A stretch of 64,000 bases of DNA from positions 1,860,001 through 1,924,000 of the forward strand of contig OZ241746.1 in NCBI GenBank assembly GCA_965201045.1, given 5' to 3'. The position numbers were made by a program, and so were the translations under genes. This document shows positions 7,763 through 17,219 of this stretch, piece after piece (the first letter of the stretch is position 1; every line of letters begins with the position of its first letter). The notes under the pieces are model-generated. The model did no database searches and had not been told where the DNA came from. It worked only from the letters and a program-made list of their open reading frames with translations. The stretch is from JAPORK01 sp026710285 (GTDB taxonomy: Bacteria > Pseudomonadota > Gammaproteobacteria > Pseudomonadales > Endozoicomonadaceae).

Positions 7763-9118
7763 TTATACACAGCTGTTTATCTCTGTCCGGTTAGGTAGTC
7801 GCTTATATATTTGTTCAAACATTATCAGCAAAATACTTTCCAGCGTCTTAATTGCTTCCCTGGTGTTGAAATATTCTGTAGCCACTATATTACCCTCTTG
7901 TGCAGCTTGTATAATATGATTTAATTCAATTTTTTCATTTTCCCATGCTTTTATTTCATGAGGGAGGTTTTGTTTATCAGCAGGTATTTTAATCGTTCTT
8001 TTGTCGTTTAATACTTCATATGTATTTTCATCATGAAAGGTTTTTTCTTGTGTCTGTTTTTTCCTCAAGTGCTGTTGTTGATTTTGTTCTTGAAAAAATT
8101 GGTCACTATGTGTACCTGAATTTCTTTCAGATCGCATTATATCTGGGTTTTTTGGTGGTAATGGCGGAGGAGCAGCAGCCACATATTGTTTTTTTGCTGC
8201 AATCAAACGAGGTTCTCGTGAATATTCACGTCCATATTCTGATGAACTGCTTGATGAAGGACGTTCATATTCTGATGAACTTCTTGATGAAGGATGTTCT
8301 GGTAATATGCCTGATTTTCTTTTTTCATCTTCTACTTCTTTTCTCCACTTGCGTTTCATTATTTGCAGACCTCTGTTTGCATTTGCCAGATAAATATCAT
8401 AAGTTGGATCATTAATGATAGAGCTTTCACTTGAATATTCTGAAAGCATAGATCCTCTCTCATGAGGATTGCTATACAATGATTGACGCTCTGGTAATTT
8501 TTTCGCAGTAATTATTATATCATTTACAGAATTACGGTTGGAGGCTGGATTTTCAGAGGTGGCAGAAGTGTTGAGTGAAGCATATACAGCAGGAGCAGCC
8601 TCTGTTATAACTTCCTGTACTTGATAAAGCGCTTCTGTTGCATCAGGTTTTTTTAAGGTCAGGGGTTTGTCAAATTGTACCTCTATCATACTTTTTTGAA
8701 GGGGTTTCCTTTTTTCTTTTTTATTACCATCAGTTTGATCTTTTTTTTGCCGCAATGTCTCTGTATAAGTCAAACGTCTTTTTTTTGCTGGTGGGTGTAA
8801 ATCCCTGCAGGGTGCATCTGTTTCATCACCATGTTCACATTCTGATGAGCTATAACTTTTAGATTCTGAGGTAACAGATTGAGTATCACTATCTAGTTTA
8901 TCAAGTGTTTCAGTTATTTTGTGAATTAACGCAATCTCTTTTTTTTCTCCATAGTTTTTTAAAATAGTTGATAACATTTGAGGATCCTGATCTGTTATGA
9001 CCATAGCAAAGTCAGTGTAATCACTTCCAAAAGTTTTTAAAGTAAATAAACAGATAAGGCTTACGAATAAAAAAGCAGTTTTTAATAATTGCAACACATA
9101 TCTTAAATGTATTACCAT
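7763..9118 (-). CDS. Exported motif-rich protein (Tyr, SH3, NLS-like motifs), paralog 2
   Basis: 451 residues, paralog of the gene at 5833-7476: the hydrophobic N-terminus plus KTFGSDYTDFA matches at the start, and the C-terminus (IKAWENEKIELNHI ... FEQIYKRLPN) matches at the end, while the middle differs. Residues 109-117 PPAKKRRLT resemble a classical nuclear localisation signal. Residues 316-325 APPPLPPKNP fit a class II SH3 ligand (PxxPxK). Tyrosine contexts include ENTYEVL (Y367), AVYASL (Y179), SLYSNP (Y215, a YxN pattern), LYQVQ (Y165) and two copies of SSEYE/SSEYG. A predicted signal or anchor lies at residues 8-31. It is probably made from its own transcript (285 bases separate the two genes). 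Function unknown. Confidence 0.75.
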   Translation of the reverse strand: MVIHLRYVLQLLKTAFLFVSLICLFTLKTFGSDYTDFAMVITDQDPQMLSTILKNYGEKKEIALIHKITETLDKLDSDTQSVTSESKSYSSSECEHGDETDAPCRDLHPPAKKRRLTYTETLRQKKDQTDGNKKEKRKPLQKSMIEVQFDKPLTLKKPDATEALYQVQEVITEAAPAVYASLNTSATSENPASNRNSVNDIIITAKKLPERQSLYSNPHERGSMLSEYSSESSIINDPTYDIYLANANRGLQIMKRKWRKEVEDEKRKSGILPEHPSSRSSSEYERPSSSSSSEYGREYSREPRLIAAKKQYVAAAPPPLPPKNPDIMRSERNSGTHSDQFFQEQNQQQHLRKKQTQEKTFHDENTYEVLNDKRTIKIPADKQNLPHEIKAWENEKIELNHIIQAAQEGNIVATEYFNTREAIKTLESILLIMFEQIYKRLPNRTEINSCV

Positions 9119-9407
9119 ACAAATTTCTCCCCTAACAATATTTCTGTAAATTTAGTGCTCTAAAAAAATTTATATTCATTTTACTTATACATAAGAAAAA
9201 TTTCTTATATTTTGAAAATAAAATACGATTCTCCATGCTATTTTTCATAAAATAATATTGTTCATTTATTCGTTTTAGCTGTTATGCTTGTGTATATATA
9301 GATGATTTTTGAAGGAGTGGAAGAAATATTTATACAAATGAATATACTGATTAGCGCAATCCTGATAATTTTGCTCTGAAAATCTACGGCTGATTTTTTT
9401 GTCTTGC

Positions 9408-9427
9408 ATTCCCACCTTTGTGGGAAT
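9408..9427. repeat. dRS3-like repeat (ATTCCC-N8-GGGAAT)
   Basis: ATTCCCACCTTTGTGGGAAT is a perfect 8-bp stem with a four-base loop and fits the ATTCCC-N8-GGGAAT pattern known in Neisseria as dRS3. A second copy is at 56512-56531. It lies between two minus-strand genes, in an otherwise featureless gap of about 340 bases (9119-9457). Confidence 0.65.
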
Positions 9428-9457
9428 ATTGATCTGTTACAACAGCTTTTTATTCTG

Positions 9458-11338
9458 TTAATCAGGGGCTTTTTGTGAACCCCAGATAGGTCCTGTTGTA
9501 TCATAAAATCCATCTCGTAGTTTTAATACTTCCCAATAAATACGTGTATTTTTAGCTTTTAATGTATTAACTATATAATCAACAATATTAGTCTGAAGTC
9601 CTTTATTCCAATGGGCATACCAAATCATTCCCTTCATCCCCGGAAGATATGTATAGTTGTGAATGATATGTTTATCACCGGGCCATTTTGAAATAACACC
9701 CGGTGATTTAATATATTTATCATTGAAAGTATTGGCAATACGACGAACCATATCGTTAGTAAACTGATAACGACCTGATTTATATAAAATCTCTAATGAA
9801 TTGCCATCAAAGGAACCATGACCGAAGTCTTCTATTTTGTTAGGGTTGGAAGCGGCATATGGATAATAAAGATAATTTTTGCCCTGGTAACGGCACACAC
9901 TTCGAAACACCTTGACATTGCTGGAAATCACTTTATCAATAAACTGAACCTGTTTAGCTCTTATATTCAATATTTCATAAGTTTCTACTAACGCAATCAT
10001 GTTTACCATAAATGGTAAATAACGATTGAAATATAAATAAGGTATACCCTCAGTCACTCTTGCTGCATAGGCTGATCCGGGTGGATAACGATACACAAAC
10101 CGGGAAGTGTCAAGATAAACATCATTAAAATAATCAATAGTACTTACGGACCAATCAATCAAATCATACATAATCTGTTTATAAGTTGTACCATGATATT
10201 GTTGTTCCCATAATTCTCGGTTAGCAGCAATAACGCGTGCTGTTACTGTAAAATAAGATAGTGAGGCAAAAGCTGCACATCCGGAGACAATTTCAACTTC
10301 ATTGTTTTCGTTAACGGTTGCTTCCTGATAATGAGGCCATGTTTTAGCATAAGGGTTTTTATGATACATTTTGGTTCCCAGGGAGCTTTCAGAAAATTTA
10401 AAACGCGTCTCTGGTGGCATATTATCATTACGATATTGATAAACACTTCGAGCCTGGTCAATGAGTTTATTTAGGACTTTGATGTTTTTTGTCTTCTTAA
10501 AAATCCATTCGTAAGCATAAGGCAGATAAAAATGACCAAACTGGAAGTTATCAAGGTTAATTTTAATATCTTTGTAACTTAGTAGCGCAGTCTCTAATTT
10601 TTTAATATTCTCACTGGTTACTTTAACGTTTAAATCTGCCGTATCCAGAGTTAAAGATTGTGTGATTTTTTGGAGCTGATCTTTAGGATATCTATACTTT
10701 TCAACCAGTTTGTGTGGTGTTTTTTTTGCAGAAATTGCCGGTGGTAAATTATCAGTATTGACTGTAATTGAGGTAACAGAAAAAGAAGGAATTTTTGAAT
10801 TTACAGGTGACAATAGCAGCTGTAGTGGTGCATCTGGGCTGATTTTTTTGTATTCAAATGAACCTTTTAAACTATGCGTAGCATATTGTACTACAAAGTC
10901 CAATGTCTTTTTGTTACGCTTAACAATTAAAGCAATATTACCACTCAATTTTTGCATTGGTAATAAGAAATTATCAGCACGACGATTAAAGACCATTTTA
11001 CCCTGTAACAAAGAGACGTATCCCCGGTCAATTATAAGATAATTTTTGGCAGTTCCAATACCAATTGCTCCCAGAAATACGTCATCAGAAAGAAGATTTA
11101 TCGTTATCGTTTTACCCTCATCAAAATGAAGATTTTTAAAGGTCAAAGTTGAAAATTCACCAACGTCAGGCTTCTTTTTTTGTGGAAATAACATGCCGTC
11201 TTTAAATGAAGCATCTTCTGCATTAGTAAATGAAGAGGGTATCAATGGAATGGATTCAGCAAAACTAGACAGGCTTTTTCCAAAAAATATTAACAATACG
11301 ACAATAGCAAAAAAGATTAAATCAAATTTTTTATTCAT
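9458..11338 (-). CDS. Large secreted protein of unknown function
   Basis: About 626 residues. I prefer the ATG at 11338 (MNKKFDLIFF) to a GTG four codons upstream because it gives a clean signal peptide (hydrophobic FAIVVLLIFFGKSLSSFA, then AES). Residues about 30-200 look like beta-sandwich strands. The C-terminal two-thirds is helical and rich in Trp/Tyr (LPYAYEWIFKKTKN, ATVNENNEVEIVSGCAAFAS, KIEDFGHGSFDGNSLEI, KGMIWYAHWNKG). This architecture recalls (alpha/alpha)6-barrel polysaccharide-active enzymes, and the DFGHGSFD segment could be an active-site strip. I cannot assign it to a lyase or hydrolase family from sequence alone. No partner genes adjoin it. Confidence 0.75.
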   Translation of the reverse strand: MNKKFDLIFFAIVVLLIFFGKSLSSFAESIPLIPSSFTNAEDASFKDGMLFPQKKKPDVGEFSTLTFKNLHFDEGKTITINLLSDDVFLGAIGIGTAKNYLIIDRGYVSLLQGKMVFNRRADNFLLPMQKLSGNIALIVKRNKKTLDFVVQYATHSLKGSFEYKKISPDAPLQLLLSPVNSKIPSFSVTSITVNTDNLPPAISAKKTPHKLVEKYRYPKDQLQKITQSLTLDTADLNVKVTSENIKKLETALLSYKDIKINLDNFQFGHFYLPYAYEWIFKKTKNIKVLNKLIDQARSVYQYRNDNMPPETRFKFSESSLGTKMYHKNPYAKTWPHYQEATVNENNEVEIVSGCAAFASLSYFTVTARVIAANRELWEQQYHGTTYKQIMYDLIDWSVSTIDYFNDVYLDTSRFVYRYPPGSAYAARVTEGIPYLYFNRYLPFMVNMIALVETYEILNIRAKQVQFIDKVISSNVKVFRSVCRYQGKNYLYYPYAASNPNKIEDFGHGSFDGNSLEILYKSGRYQFTNDMVRRIANTFNDKYIKSPGVISKWPGDKHIIHNYTYLPGMKGMIWYAHWNKGLQTNIVDYIVNTLKAKNTRIYWEVLKLRDGFYDTTGPIWGSQKAPD

Positions 11339-11350
11339 AATGCTCAACAC

Positions 11351-11826
11351 CTGAAGTTATCAAATAATTGTTTTTATATCTTTCTGTTTTGAGGTTGGTA
11401 ATCATATGTTAATCAGATTGTTAGTGGGAAAAATATTTATCAACAGATCGATTATAAATCAACCGCTACATTTGAATAATTTAAGGTTGATTATGTGGAT
11501 TACCAAGTTAAACAGTATAGCTTACATTCACCATCTGTTTTGTAAATAAATTTTCTTACGGAGTGAATCAGGTATTGCTATGATCATCAAAACATTACAA
11601 ATTTTTCTAAAGCAGGTACTATCAGGAATAGTTCATTATAGGAATACCTTTCCAGACAGGTGGGGGCATAGCCTTCATCACTTTTTTTGACCTGACGTGG
11701 TCACACAGGTAATGTCTTATTATTAACGGTTTACACAAAAATAAAATCTGCCACCTTGCAGTTAAACAGGTATATATTGCATACTGATGATATTAAAAAA
11801 TTTATTGCAATAGTGAAAACATAACA
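11351..11826. other. Gap between secreted-protein gene and uvrB
   Basis: About 475 bases separating divergent genes, so it should hold both promoters. I looked for a LexA box (CTGT-N8-ACAG) in front of uvrB and did not find one. A poorly preserved open stretch on the minus strand around 11640-11690 has no recognisable product. Confidence 0.4.
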
Positions 11827-13827
11827 ATGGAAAATAAATTTTCTTTACAGTCTGATTTTCAACCCGCAGGTGATCAGCCTGAAGCTATCAAAGCACTGGT
11901 GCATGGAATACACAATAAGCTATTTGACCAGACGCTGCTTGGTGTAACCGGTTCAGGTAAAACCTTCACTGTTGCTCATGTAATTCAGCAAGTGAAAAGA
12001 CCTACTATTGTTATGGCTCATAATAAGACATTGGCAGCACAGCTGTACGGAGAGTTTAAAACCTTCTTCCCCAATAATGCGGTTGAGTACTTTGTTTCTT
12101 ATTATGACTACTACCAGCCAGAAGCTTATGTTCCGGCTTCAGAAACTTACATAGAAAAAGATGCTTCAGTCAATGAACATATTGAGCAAATGCGTTTATC
12201 TGCAACCAAAGCTTTAATGGAACGTAAAGATGTTATTATTGTAGCAACAGTCTCTGCTATCTATGGTTTAGGGGATCCTGAGGCTTATCTGAAAATGGTG
12301 CTGCATCTGGATCGTGGTGATAAAATTGATCAGAGAGCAATTCTCAGATCCCTTGCCAGCATGCAATATACCCGCAATGACCAGGCATTTGCTCGTGCAA
12401 CTTACAGAGTCCGTGGAGATACCATTGATATTTTTCCGGCAGAATCTGACAAAGAAGCCATAAGGATTGAGTTATTTGACAGTGAAATAGATCAGATTAG
12501 TTGCTTTGACCCTTTGACAGGTAAGGTTCTGCGTCGCCCGCCACGGATTACTGTCTACCCAAAAACACATTATGTAACTCCTCGTCAAACCATTTTAGAT
12601 GCAATTAAAGCAATTCAGCAGGAGCTGGAAGTACGCTTAAAAGAGCTCAGAGATAACGATAAACTGGTTGAAGCGCAGCGACTGGAACAGCGTACACGCT
12701 TTGATACTGAAATGATGATGGAGCTGGGTTACTGTACTGGTATTGAAAATTATTCTCGTTATCTTTCAGGCAGACCGGACGGGTCCCCTCCGCCAACGCT
12801 GTTCGATTATTTACCTGACAATGCCCTATTAGTTATTGATGAGTCACATGTGACACTACCTCAACTTGGTGCTATGTACAAAGGAGATCGCTCCCGGAAA
12901 GAAAATTTAGTAAACTTTGGTTTTCGTCTTCCATCTGCGCTGGATAACCGACCTTTACGTTTTGAAGAATGGGAACATCTGCGCCCACAAACTATTTTTA
13001 TTTCTGCAACACCTGGTAATTATGAAGCAGAGCATGAAGATCAGCGTGTGGAACAGATTGTTCGTCCAACAGGTCTCACTGATCCTGAGGTTGAAGTGCG
13101 TCCGGCTATAACTCAGGTGGATGACCTTCTCTCCGAAATTAACCTGTGTGTAAAAGAGCATCAGCGAGTTTTGGTAACCGTACTGACAAAGCGGATGGCG
13201 GAAGATCTTACTGATTATTTATTTGAACATGATGTGCGTGTTCGTTATCTACACTCTGACATTGATACAGTAGAACGTGTTGAAATTATTCGTGAGCTTC
13301 GTTTGGGTAGTTTTGATGTTCTGGTAGGAATTAATCTGTTACGGGAAGGGTTAGATATTCCTGAGGTGGCCTTAGTGACTATTCTGGATGCAGATAAGGA
13401 AGGTTTTTTACGTTCTGAGCGATCACTTATTCAGACAATTGGGCGGGCAGCACGTCATTTAAAAGGTAAAGCTATTTTGTATGCTGATGAAATAACCGGT
13501 TCCATGCGACGAGCCATTGATGAAACCAACCGACGTCGTAAGAAGCAGGTAAGGTATAATAAGCAACACAACATCACGCCAAAAGGAATAACACGCAAAA
13601 TTCATGACATTATGGAAGGTGCGATACCAGGTGCTAAAAGTAAAGGTAGAAAAAAACAGGTCGCAGATATACCTACAGATCAACTGCCCGCTGATCCCAA
13701 AGAATTGCTTAAAATGATCACGCAGATGGAGAAAAAAATGATGAAGCATGCTAAAAATCTTGAGTTTGAAGAGGCAGCTCAGTTACGCAATCAGATTCAG
13801 TTGTTGAGAGAAAAAATTATCTGGTGA
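11827..13827 (+). CDS. uvrB: Excinuclease ABC subunit B
   Basis: The helicase-like damage-verification subunit of nucleotide excision repair, working with UvrA and UvrC. The 666 residues match the family. Visible features are Walker A GVTGSGKTFT (about residue 39), the beta-hairpin region YYDYYQPEAYVP (about 95), the DEAD-like VIDESH (about 340), helicase motif VI SLIQTIGRAARH (about 540) and the C-terminal UVR domain (KHAKNLEFEEAAQLRNQI) that binds UvrC. It stands alone; neighbours are unrelated. The ribosome site is weak (GTGAAAACATAACA). Confidence 0.98.
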   Translation: MENKFSLQSDFQPAGDQPEAIKALVHGIHNKLFDQTLLGVTGSGKTFTVAHVIQQVKRPTIVMAHNKTLAAQLYGEFKTFFPNNAVEYFVSYYDYYQPEAYVPASETYIEKDASVNEHIEQMRLSATKALMERKDVIIVATVSAIYGLGDPEAYLKMVLHLDRGDKIDQRAILRSLASMQYTRNDQAFARATYRVRGDTIDIFPAESDKEAIRIELFDSEIDQISCFDPLTGKVLRRPPRITVYPKTHYVTPRQTILDAIKAIQQELEVRLKELRDNDKLVEAQRLEQRTRFDTEMMMELGYCTGIENYSRYLSGRPDGSPPPTLFDYLPDNALLVIDESHVTLPQLGAMYKGDRSRKENLVNFGFRLPSALDNRPLRFEEWEHLRPQTIFISATPGNYEAEHEDQRVEQIVRPTGLTDPEVEVRPAITQVDDLLSEINLCVKEHQRVLVTVLTKRMAEDLTDYLFEHDVRVRYLHSDIDTVERVEIIRELRLGSFDVLVGINLLREGLDIPEVALVTILDADKEGFLRSERSLIQTIGRAARHLKGKAILYADEITGSMRRAIDETNRRRKKQVRYNKQHNITPKGITRKIHDIMEGAIPGAKSKGRKKQVADIPTDQLPADPKELLKMITQMEKKMMKHAKNLEFEEAAQLRNQIQLLREKIIW

Positions 13828-14005
13828 GCAGCTATTAATTATATCTATTTCAGGATGTCGCGTATTTGATTTATCATTAATAAAAAAACAATCATTTTAA
13901 AGATAAATTTCAGCATAGACATATACTTGATTTGACCGGCTGACATGAATATTATTTCATCAGATTATAACGACAAATAAGTTTTTTCTCTTCTTATCTC
14001 ACCGT

Positions 14006-14680
14006 TCAAGGTATTTGTGATAGATCTAAATGGTCAAAAAATTTTGTTGTGCATGGAGCCTGGAACACAGAAATTTCATCATGACCATTGTTATCAGCTT
14101 GAGAATCACCTTTAATTTTGAACCGTCCGCGCACAAAGCACCATTTTTTACCGGTAACGGAAGTACAGGTTACGGCCTCCCGGATTGTACTCGCAAAAGT
14201 GGTACAAAACCTTCCTCCAAACCACCAGTTATTACGAAAACCACTACGTCCCTGTGCCACTATTACATCATTAAAAGCTTCCTTATCAAAAATGACAGTT
14301 CCCTGAACTGCAAAATTAAGACGTGGGTCAATGGGAAAAAAAGTAAAGTAACCGTCTATAAATTTATGAGCAGATAACATAGTTTTAGACAGGCACTCCA
14401 TTGTTTCTTTACTGCGATGCCTTCCACTTCTGATAATCATACGTTTCTTTTTTGCCTGTTGTGTGCCTGCATCACCTAAAGCATACAAATGACTTCCATC
14501 AGGTGTCTGATAAGGTTGTCCTTTTGTAACGCAGTGTTTTTTAGTAATAAATTCGATTTTATTGCCGAGATAGCTAAAATGGAAATAATTACTGTGTATC
14601 TTTTTTTTTGCATAAACATTGATTACAACAAACAAAGCGAAGACGTAAGTAATAGCGTTGATTAAGTTTTTTTTGCTCAT
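14006..14680 (-). CDS. Secreted Cys-containing protein, unknown
   Basis: 224 residues with an AAAGG ribosome site before ATG. Residues 8-24 (ITYVFALFVVINVYA) are a signal peptide or anchor. The exported part has about eight Cys (HCVTKG, MECLSKT, GRFCTTF, VTCTSV, KWCFVRG, APCTTKF), consistent with disulphides, and a Trp-rich core (RNNWWFGGRFCTTF, KKWCFVRGRFKIKG). No domain recognised. It converges with uvrB across a 180-base gap. Cys-containing small secreted proteins are a theme of this window, but this one does not align by eye with the family at 42-45.6 kb. Confidence 0.7.
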   Translation of the reverse strand: MSKKNLINAITYVFALFVVINVYAKKKIHSNYFHFSYLGNKIEFITKKHCVTKGQPYQTPDGSHLYALGDAGTQQAKKKRMIIRSGRHRSKETMECLSKTMLSAHKFIDGYFTFFPIDPRLNFAVQGTVIFDKEAFNDVIVAQGRSGFRNNWWFGGRFCTTFASTIREAVTCTSVTGKKWCFVRGRFKIKGDSQADNNGHDEISVFQAPCTTKFFDHLDLSQIP

Positions 14681-15021
14681 GATTTTTACCTTTTTATCAT
14701 TATCAGAATAATTTTGGTGTGCTAAAAGGGGGATTTAAGTTTTTTTTTGGAATTGATGTTAACAAATGTGACTACTCGGATAATTTTCACTCCCGATTAT
14801 CAGTAAATTATATGGTGATTAGTGAACTTCTGTCAGTATAATTTTCCGGATCTGTTTTTATATCCAAACGTTTTAATGTAGAACTAATTCATCTTGCACT
14901 AACCTTGAAACAAACGGCACGTTCATGCTGAAAAATTTTTGTACCCGAGCATGAGCATCATTCAACAACATATAGTGTTTAAAAAATATTCACAGTGTTG
15001 TTTTTATATCTATACTTATTC

Positions 15022-15084
15022 AATAATCAGAGTATTGCTTAAATTTAAAAAATCGTAGCGACCAGTACTTCAGGTCGTTTTTTT
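15022..15084 (+). ncRNA. Candidate small RNA with own promoter and terminator
   Basis: In a 530-base gap (14681-15213) a promoter-like pair TTCACA (14989-14994), 16 bases, TATACT (15011-15016) is followed by a small hairpin (CAATA/TATTG, 15021-15037), an A/T-rich linker, and an intrinsic terminator: CGACC/GGTCG (15059-15077) with a seven-T tract ending at 15084. No plus-strand gene close upstream needs this terminator; uvrB ends 1.2 kb away. Size would be about 63 nucleotides. The terminator is well supported, the RNA itself is inference. Confidence 0.35.
15059..15084 (+). terminator. Rho-independent terminator
   Basis: Stem CGACC...GGTCG with an eight-base loop followed directly by TTTTTTT. 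It precedes the gene at 15214 by about 130 bases. Confidence 0.55.
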
Positions 15085-15213
15085 AAATAATGATAGAAGT
15101 GATATCTACCTTAACTGATTAACAAAAGTTTTTATCTTTATAAATATTGGCGGAGCTGTTTTTAGGTCAACTAGTTATAAAATAAACCTAAAATTATTAA
15201 GGGATATAATTTC

Positions 15214-16089
15214 ATGGAAAGAATCAGAGGTTTTATACAACGCTTTAAAAGCAATAACAAAACCGATAAAAACTTTCAGCCTGCAAAAACAGCAAATGCA
15301 AATACTGTACGAAGATATGGCAGATATCAGATAGCATCTTCACCAGCAAGCAAACAGATATTTTCCACAGTTGACCCTGCCTTTAATAAAAGAAGCTCGC
15401 CCCTGGATCAGGCAAACATCAAAAAAGTTTCTGCACAAAGAAAGTATAGTTTAACCTGGCAGCAGGCATTGAATAAAATTAATCCTTCCAGTGCAGAAAG
15501 TCAGAAAAAGCAAATCACAGGCTTTATTCAAGCGTCAGTTTCTGTGGGGTCATCTCCGGATCAGGAAAACCATTTTCCCTATTTTGAACGAATAATTCTA
15601 CAGGCTGACAATTTAGCTGAACTGGAAAGGACAACTCACAAAATAGACCGACATTCTTCGCTGAATCATTTAACATCATTTCAAACTCAAAAGTTAAAGG
15701 CGCTTATCCTTATCCGAAAAAATGAACTGGCATCAAAACAGAAAAATCATTTAAAAAACGATATAAGTCGTAAAATATCATCATTAAAAACACTGGAAGA
15801 TGTTGTTAGTTTTAAGCAGTTATTAATTAAAAGGCGTGTTTCCGGAGCCTTAACACCTCCTCAGGGTGCACATTTGCAAAATCAGTTAATACAGAAATTG
15901 TATTTTATTGCGCAAGACAGGGAACAGGCCCGGCGGATGACGATTGAACTTTTAAAAAGTTTGACCGGAGATTATCTGCAGGCAAAGAAAATTCAGCAGA
16001 TAGCGATTAAAGTAACAGGTTATACACCTCATAAAGATGTGTTGCAATTTCAGGAACGATTGTATCGTTTGAGGAATGATTACAAATAA
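15214..16089 (+). CDS. Hypothetical cytoplasmic or effector-like protein
   Basis: 291 residues, AAGGGA ribosome site nine bases before ATG. There is no signal peptide or membrane segment. The first 100 residues are Ser/Asn/Lys-rich and look disordered (SNNKTDKNFQPAKTANANTV). Residues 125-291 are helical, with repeated helix pairs such as RIILQADNLAELERTTHKID and RKISSLKTLEDVVSFKQLL that suggest an alpha-helical bundle. A disordered head and helical body is common in secreted effectors, but I recognise no family and give no function. Confidence 0.65.
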   Translation: MERIRGFIQRFKSNNKTDKNFQPAKTANANTVRRYGRYQIASSPASKQIFSTVDPAFNKRSSPLDQANIKKVSAQRKYSLTWQQALNKINPSSAESQKKQITGFIQASVSVGSSPDQENHFPYFERIILQADNLAELERTTHKIDRHSSLNHLTSFQTQKLKALILIRKNELASKQKNHLKNDISRKISSLKTLEDVVSFKQLLIKRRVSGALTPPQGAHLQNQLIQKLYFIAQDREQARRMTIELLKSLTGDYLQAKKIQQIAIKVTGYTPHKDVLQFQERLYRLRNDYK

Positions 16090-16363
16090 GACTAAGCAAA
16101 AGATAAACTTTGAATTACAGAGCAGTATAAATAACACAAACATCCTTATTTGCTATACTTTTATGAATTATCACTATTTATAATCAGTGTCTATAATAAA
16201 TTAGAAACGAACACTGTATCGTTAACATAAAAAACCATATAACTTAATATTTAAGGTAATTTTTAAAATCATCTCTGCTGTTGATAAAAGTCATTTTGTA
16301 TCTGTTATAAAAAATATTTTAATTATTGTTAAAAAAATATTCTTAATATGGATTAAATTTATC

Positions 16364-17206
16364 GTGAGAATGAAATTAATAAAATATGGATATGAAAGTT
16401 TCATATTCATTATTGCATTGATTGTGATATCATCAAATGCACATCTCAGCCCGGAATCAACAAGAGTTATATTTCATCAAAATAATGAATTTGAGACAAT
16501 AAGGATACACAATAATAGTGCTAATGAAGTCTATGGTTTAGAGGCATGGACAGAATCAAGTAACTCCGATGAGCCTGAAAATAGCTTAAAAAACTCTGTT
16601 AACAATAAGTTTGTCATATCGCCAAAGTTTACACTTGATTCTCCTGGTGAAGATGTAGTTTTGCATATAACAAAATTGCCTGATGTTAAATTACCTGAAG
16701 ACAGAGAAAGTTTATTTTATATTACTTTACAGGAAGTTCCACAAAGAAGTGTTGTTAATCAACTGACGGGTAGAAAACAAAATATTCAAAATGCTCTGCA
16801 GCTGGCTATACGCACTAAAATCAAATTGATTTATCGTCCGGAAAAAATAAAACAAATCAACCCTGAAGAAATAAAAAAGCAGTTTTCAGCAACTATTTAT
16901 AATGATACTATGGTTATTACAAATACTTCATCGAGTCTTATCAATGCAATTAATCTTTATCCACAATCCCAGTTAAAAAAATTACTTTTTGATGATGTTT
17001 TAAAAAAAAGATACCAGGGATTACTAAATACACCAGTCATATTAAAGCCATTTAGCAATACTGTTATTCCTGTTGAAAAAAATAGTCATATTAATAGTGA
17101 TAAAATTCATCTTGCATATATTAATGATAATGGAAAAATTAATTTGTTTTCTGTACGAATAAAAAAAGAAAAACAGTCGTTTGTTTTTAAGCCTATGTTT
17201 AAATAA
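16364..17206 (+). CDS. Periplasmic pilus-assembly chaperone (PapD-like)
   Basis: A chaperone that would cap and deliver pilin subunits in the periplasm by donor-strand complementation. Signal peptide at residues 10-27 (SFIFIIALIVISSNA). PapD-like features: STRVIF with the conserved Arg at the start of strand A, the segment PEDRESLFYITLQEVP, and LQLAIRTKIKLIYRP, where the invariant Lys binds the pilin carboxylate. The C-terminal domain is longer than usual (280 residues against about 230-240). Start could be GTG 16364 or ATG 16370. It is followed 13 bases later by an adhesin-like gene. No usher gene is present. Confidence 0.85.
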   Translation: MRMKLIKYGYESFIFIIALIVISSNAHLSPESTRVIFHQNNEFETIRIHNNSANEVYGLEAWTESSNSDEPENSLKNSVNNKFVISPKFTLDSPGEDVVLHITKLPDVKLPEDRESLFYITLQEVPQRSVVNQLTGRKQNIQNALQLAIRTKIKLIYRPEKIKQINPEEIKKQFSATIYNDTMVITNTSSSLINAINLYPQSQLKKLLFDDVLKKRYQGLLNTPVILKPFSNTVIPVEKNSHINSDKIHLAYINDNGKINLFSVRIKKEKQSFVFKPMFK

Positions 17207-17219
17207 GAGGAAATACAAC

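Noticed and set aside
11351..11826. LexA box before uvrB
   Set aside because: The nearest candidate (ACAGGTATATATTGCATACTG) has its half sites in the wrong orientation for CTGT-N8-ACAG.
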